From Phaeobacter sp. J2-8 (GTDB lineage: Bacteria > Pseudomonadota > Alphaproteobacteria > Rhodobacterales > Rhodobacteraceae), in NCBI RefSeq assembly GCF_022867865.1, contig NZ_JALIEC010000008.1:1-64000 (forward strand): a stretch of DNA of 64,000 bases. The letters run 5' to 3'. Below the pieces are notes generated by a model that saw nothing but the letters and a program-made list of their open reading frames with translations, was not told the DNA's origin and did not search any database. Below are positions 63,467-64,000 of the stretch, piece by piece. Positions within the stretch are counted from its first letter, which is position 1. Each line of letters begins with the position of its first letter. The translations under genes and the position numbers were made by a program.

Positions 63467-64000
63467 ATGAGCGAGCGCGAGCTGAACCGGGTCGAGGTGT
63501 TGAGCCAGGTGAGCCAAGGTCGGATGACGGCGACGACTGCGGCGAACGTTTTGGGATTGAGCCGCAGACAGGTTCACCGGCTTCTCAGGAAGTTCCAATC
63601 TGACGGTCCGGCGTCAATCCGGCACAAAGCGCGTGGTCGGGTTTCGAACAATCGGATCGATCCGGCGGTTCGCGAGTTCGCGGTGACACTGGTGCGCGAG
63701 AACTACGTCGACTTCGGACCGACCTTTGCGGCTGAGAAGCTCGAGGAAGTTCACGGGCTGAAGGTGTCGCGCGAGACGCTGCGCAAGTGGATGCAGGACG
63801 CCGGGATTTGGCTTTCTCGCAAGCAACGCAGGACCTTTCACCAATCACGCCTGCGCCGGGAATGCTTTGGCGAGCTGATCCAGATCGACGGCTCGGACCA
63901 TCACTGGTTTGAGGATCGCGGGCCGTCCTGCACCCTGCTTGTTTTCATCGACGATGCGACCAGTACGTTGATGCATCTGGAGTTCGTGAAGTCCGAGAGC
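63467..64000 (+). CDS. ISNCY-family transposase, N-terminal part cut by window edge
   Basis: 178 residues visible, frame open at the edge. Residues 1-50 are a helix-turn-helix (LNRVEVLSQVSQGRMTATTAANVLGLSRRQVHRLLRKFQSDGPASIRHKARGRVSNNR). Next comes VREFAVTLVRENYVDFGPTFAAEKLEEVHGLKVSRETLRKWMQDAGIW, then the start of the DDE core: IQIDGSDHHWFEDRGPSCTLLVFIDDATSTLMHLEFV, in which the D of QIDGS and a D of FIDDAT are catalytic candidates. ATG 63467 or 63452 may be used. Marks a boundary to a mobile region beyond the window. Confidence 0.85.
   Translation, partial: MSERELNRVEVLSQVSQGRMTATTAANVLGLSRRQVHRLLRKFQSDGPASIRHKARGRVSNNRIDPAVREFAVTLVRENYVDFGPTFAAEKLEEVHGLKVSRETLRKWMQDAGIWLSRKQRRTFHQSRLRRECFGELIQIDGSDHHWFEDRGPSCTLLVFIDDATSTLMHLEFVKSES

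Larger units (their letters stand above)
63374..64000 (+). mobile_element. Left part of an ISNCY-like insertion sequence
   Basis: The element appears to begin near 63374-63417 with two direct copies of a 20-mer (GCAAAGTTAAAGTGTCCCAC at 63374 and GCAAAGTAGAAGTGTCACAC at 63398, 17 of 20 identical). An imperfect dyad CACACTCT/AGAGAGTGTG spans 63414-63449, and the transposase gene follows. The right end lies outside the window, so terminal repeats and target duplication cannot be seen. Confidence 0.72.

Noticed and set aside
1-64000. CRISPR arrays, prophage, tRNA or rRNA genes
   Set aside because: No regularly spaced repeats, phage structural genes, cloverleaf-like genes or rRNA-like blocks were recognised; only visual inspection was possible, so small RNAs could be missed.

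Overview
The window looks like an accessory, transport- and catabolism-rich stretch of an alphaproteobacterial genome, most likely Rhodobacteraceae (Roseobacter group). The reasons are the GC-rich coding style, tripartite tricarboxylate transporters, a Rhodobacter-type smo polyol operon, a rhizobial-type rhamnose cluster and a split pqiA. Genus cannot be fixed from this sequence alone. No rRNA, tRNA or CRISPR array was recognised. No stretch over 300 bases lacks a gene; the longest gaps (37416-37702, 38729-38994, 11310-11540, 63245-63466) hold regulatory sites or an IS end.

Layout. 1-464: end of a GntR/FCD regulator. 517-11309: complete L-rhamnose catabolon, rhaRSTPQUK on the minus strand and rhaDI on the plus strand, diverging over an operator with four heptamers. 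11482-18864: TctCBA transporter, TetR regulator, then an uncharacterised trio (Gfo/Idh/MocA dehydrogenase, DUF993 aldolase-like protein, TIM-barrel isomerase); both blocks begin with the same palindrome. 18939-22881: a paraquat-inducible (PqiABC, MCE-type) envelope lipid transport operon. 23041-30327: a GAK-type locus of unknown function (amphi-Trp protein, PPP-like phosphatase, histidine phosphatase, HprK-related kinase, ATP-grasp enzyme, PhoU/APH-like kinase, divergent CofD/YvcK-like protein). 30452-37415: polyol ABC transporter smoEFGK with mtlK and a LacI regulator. 37703-38728: Acr3 arsenite exporter. 38995-44441: a second TctCBA operon with a short-chain dehydrogenase, divergent from GntR-RraA. 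44513-52398: an ABC sugar operon with GntR, esterase, TIM-barrel isomerase and Gfo/Idh/MocA dehydrogenase. 52395-58775: a branched-chain-type ABC operon ending in an alpha/beta hydrolase, with a divergent PAS-LuxR regulator. 58894-63244: RND efflux pair. 63374-64000: left end of an ISNCY-like insertion sequence, running off the window.

The transport blocks share one logic: a periplasmic binding protein and membrane transporter, one to three catabolic enzymes, and a local regulator with a recognisable palindrome. The most interesting part is the GAK-like locus, which combines kinase, phosphatase, ligase-like and transferase-like folds around a 90-residue protein, with no known pathway.

About fourteen otherwise normal genes carry a single-base frameshift or nonsense codon (near 6359, 9810, 18089, 19030, 20122, 22357, 24569, 35428, 37050, 37326, 39718, 42438, 50911, 54548, 59919). 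In nearly every case a one-base change restores a full-length family member. This density is more easily explained by uncorrected sequencing indels than by decay, but raw reads would be needed to decide. Affected loci are listed as pseudogenes with their full extents.
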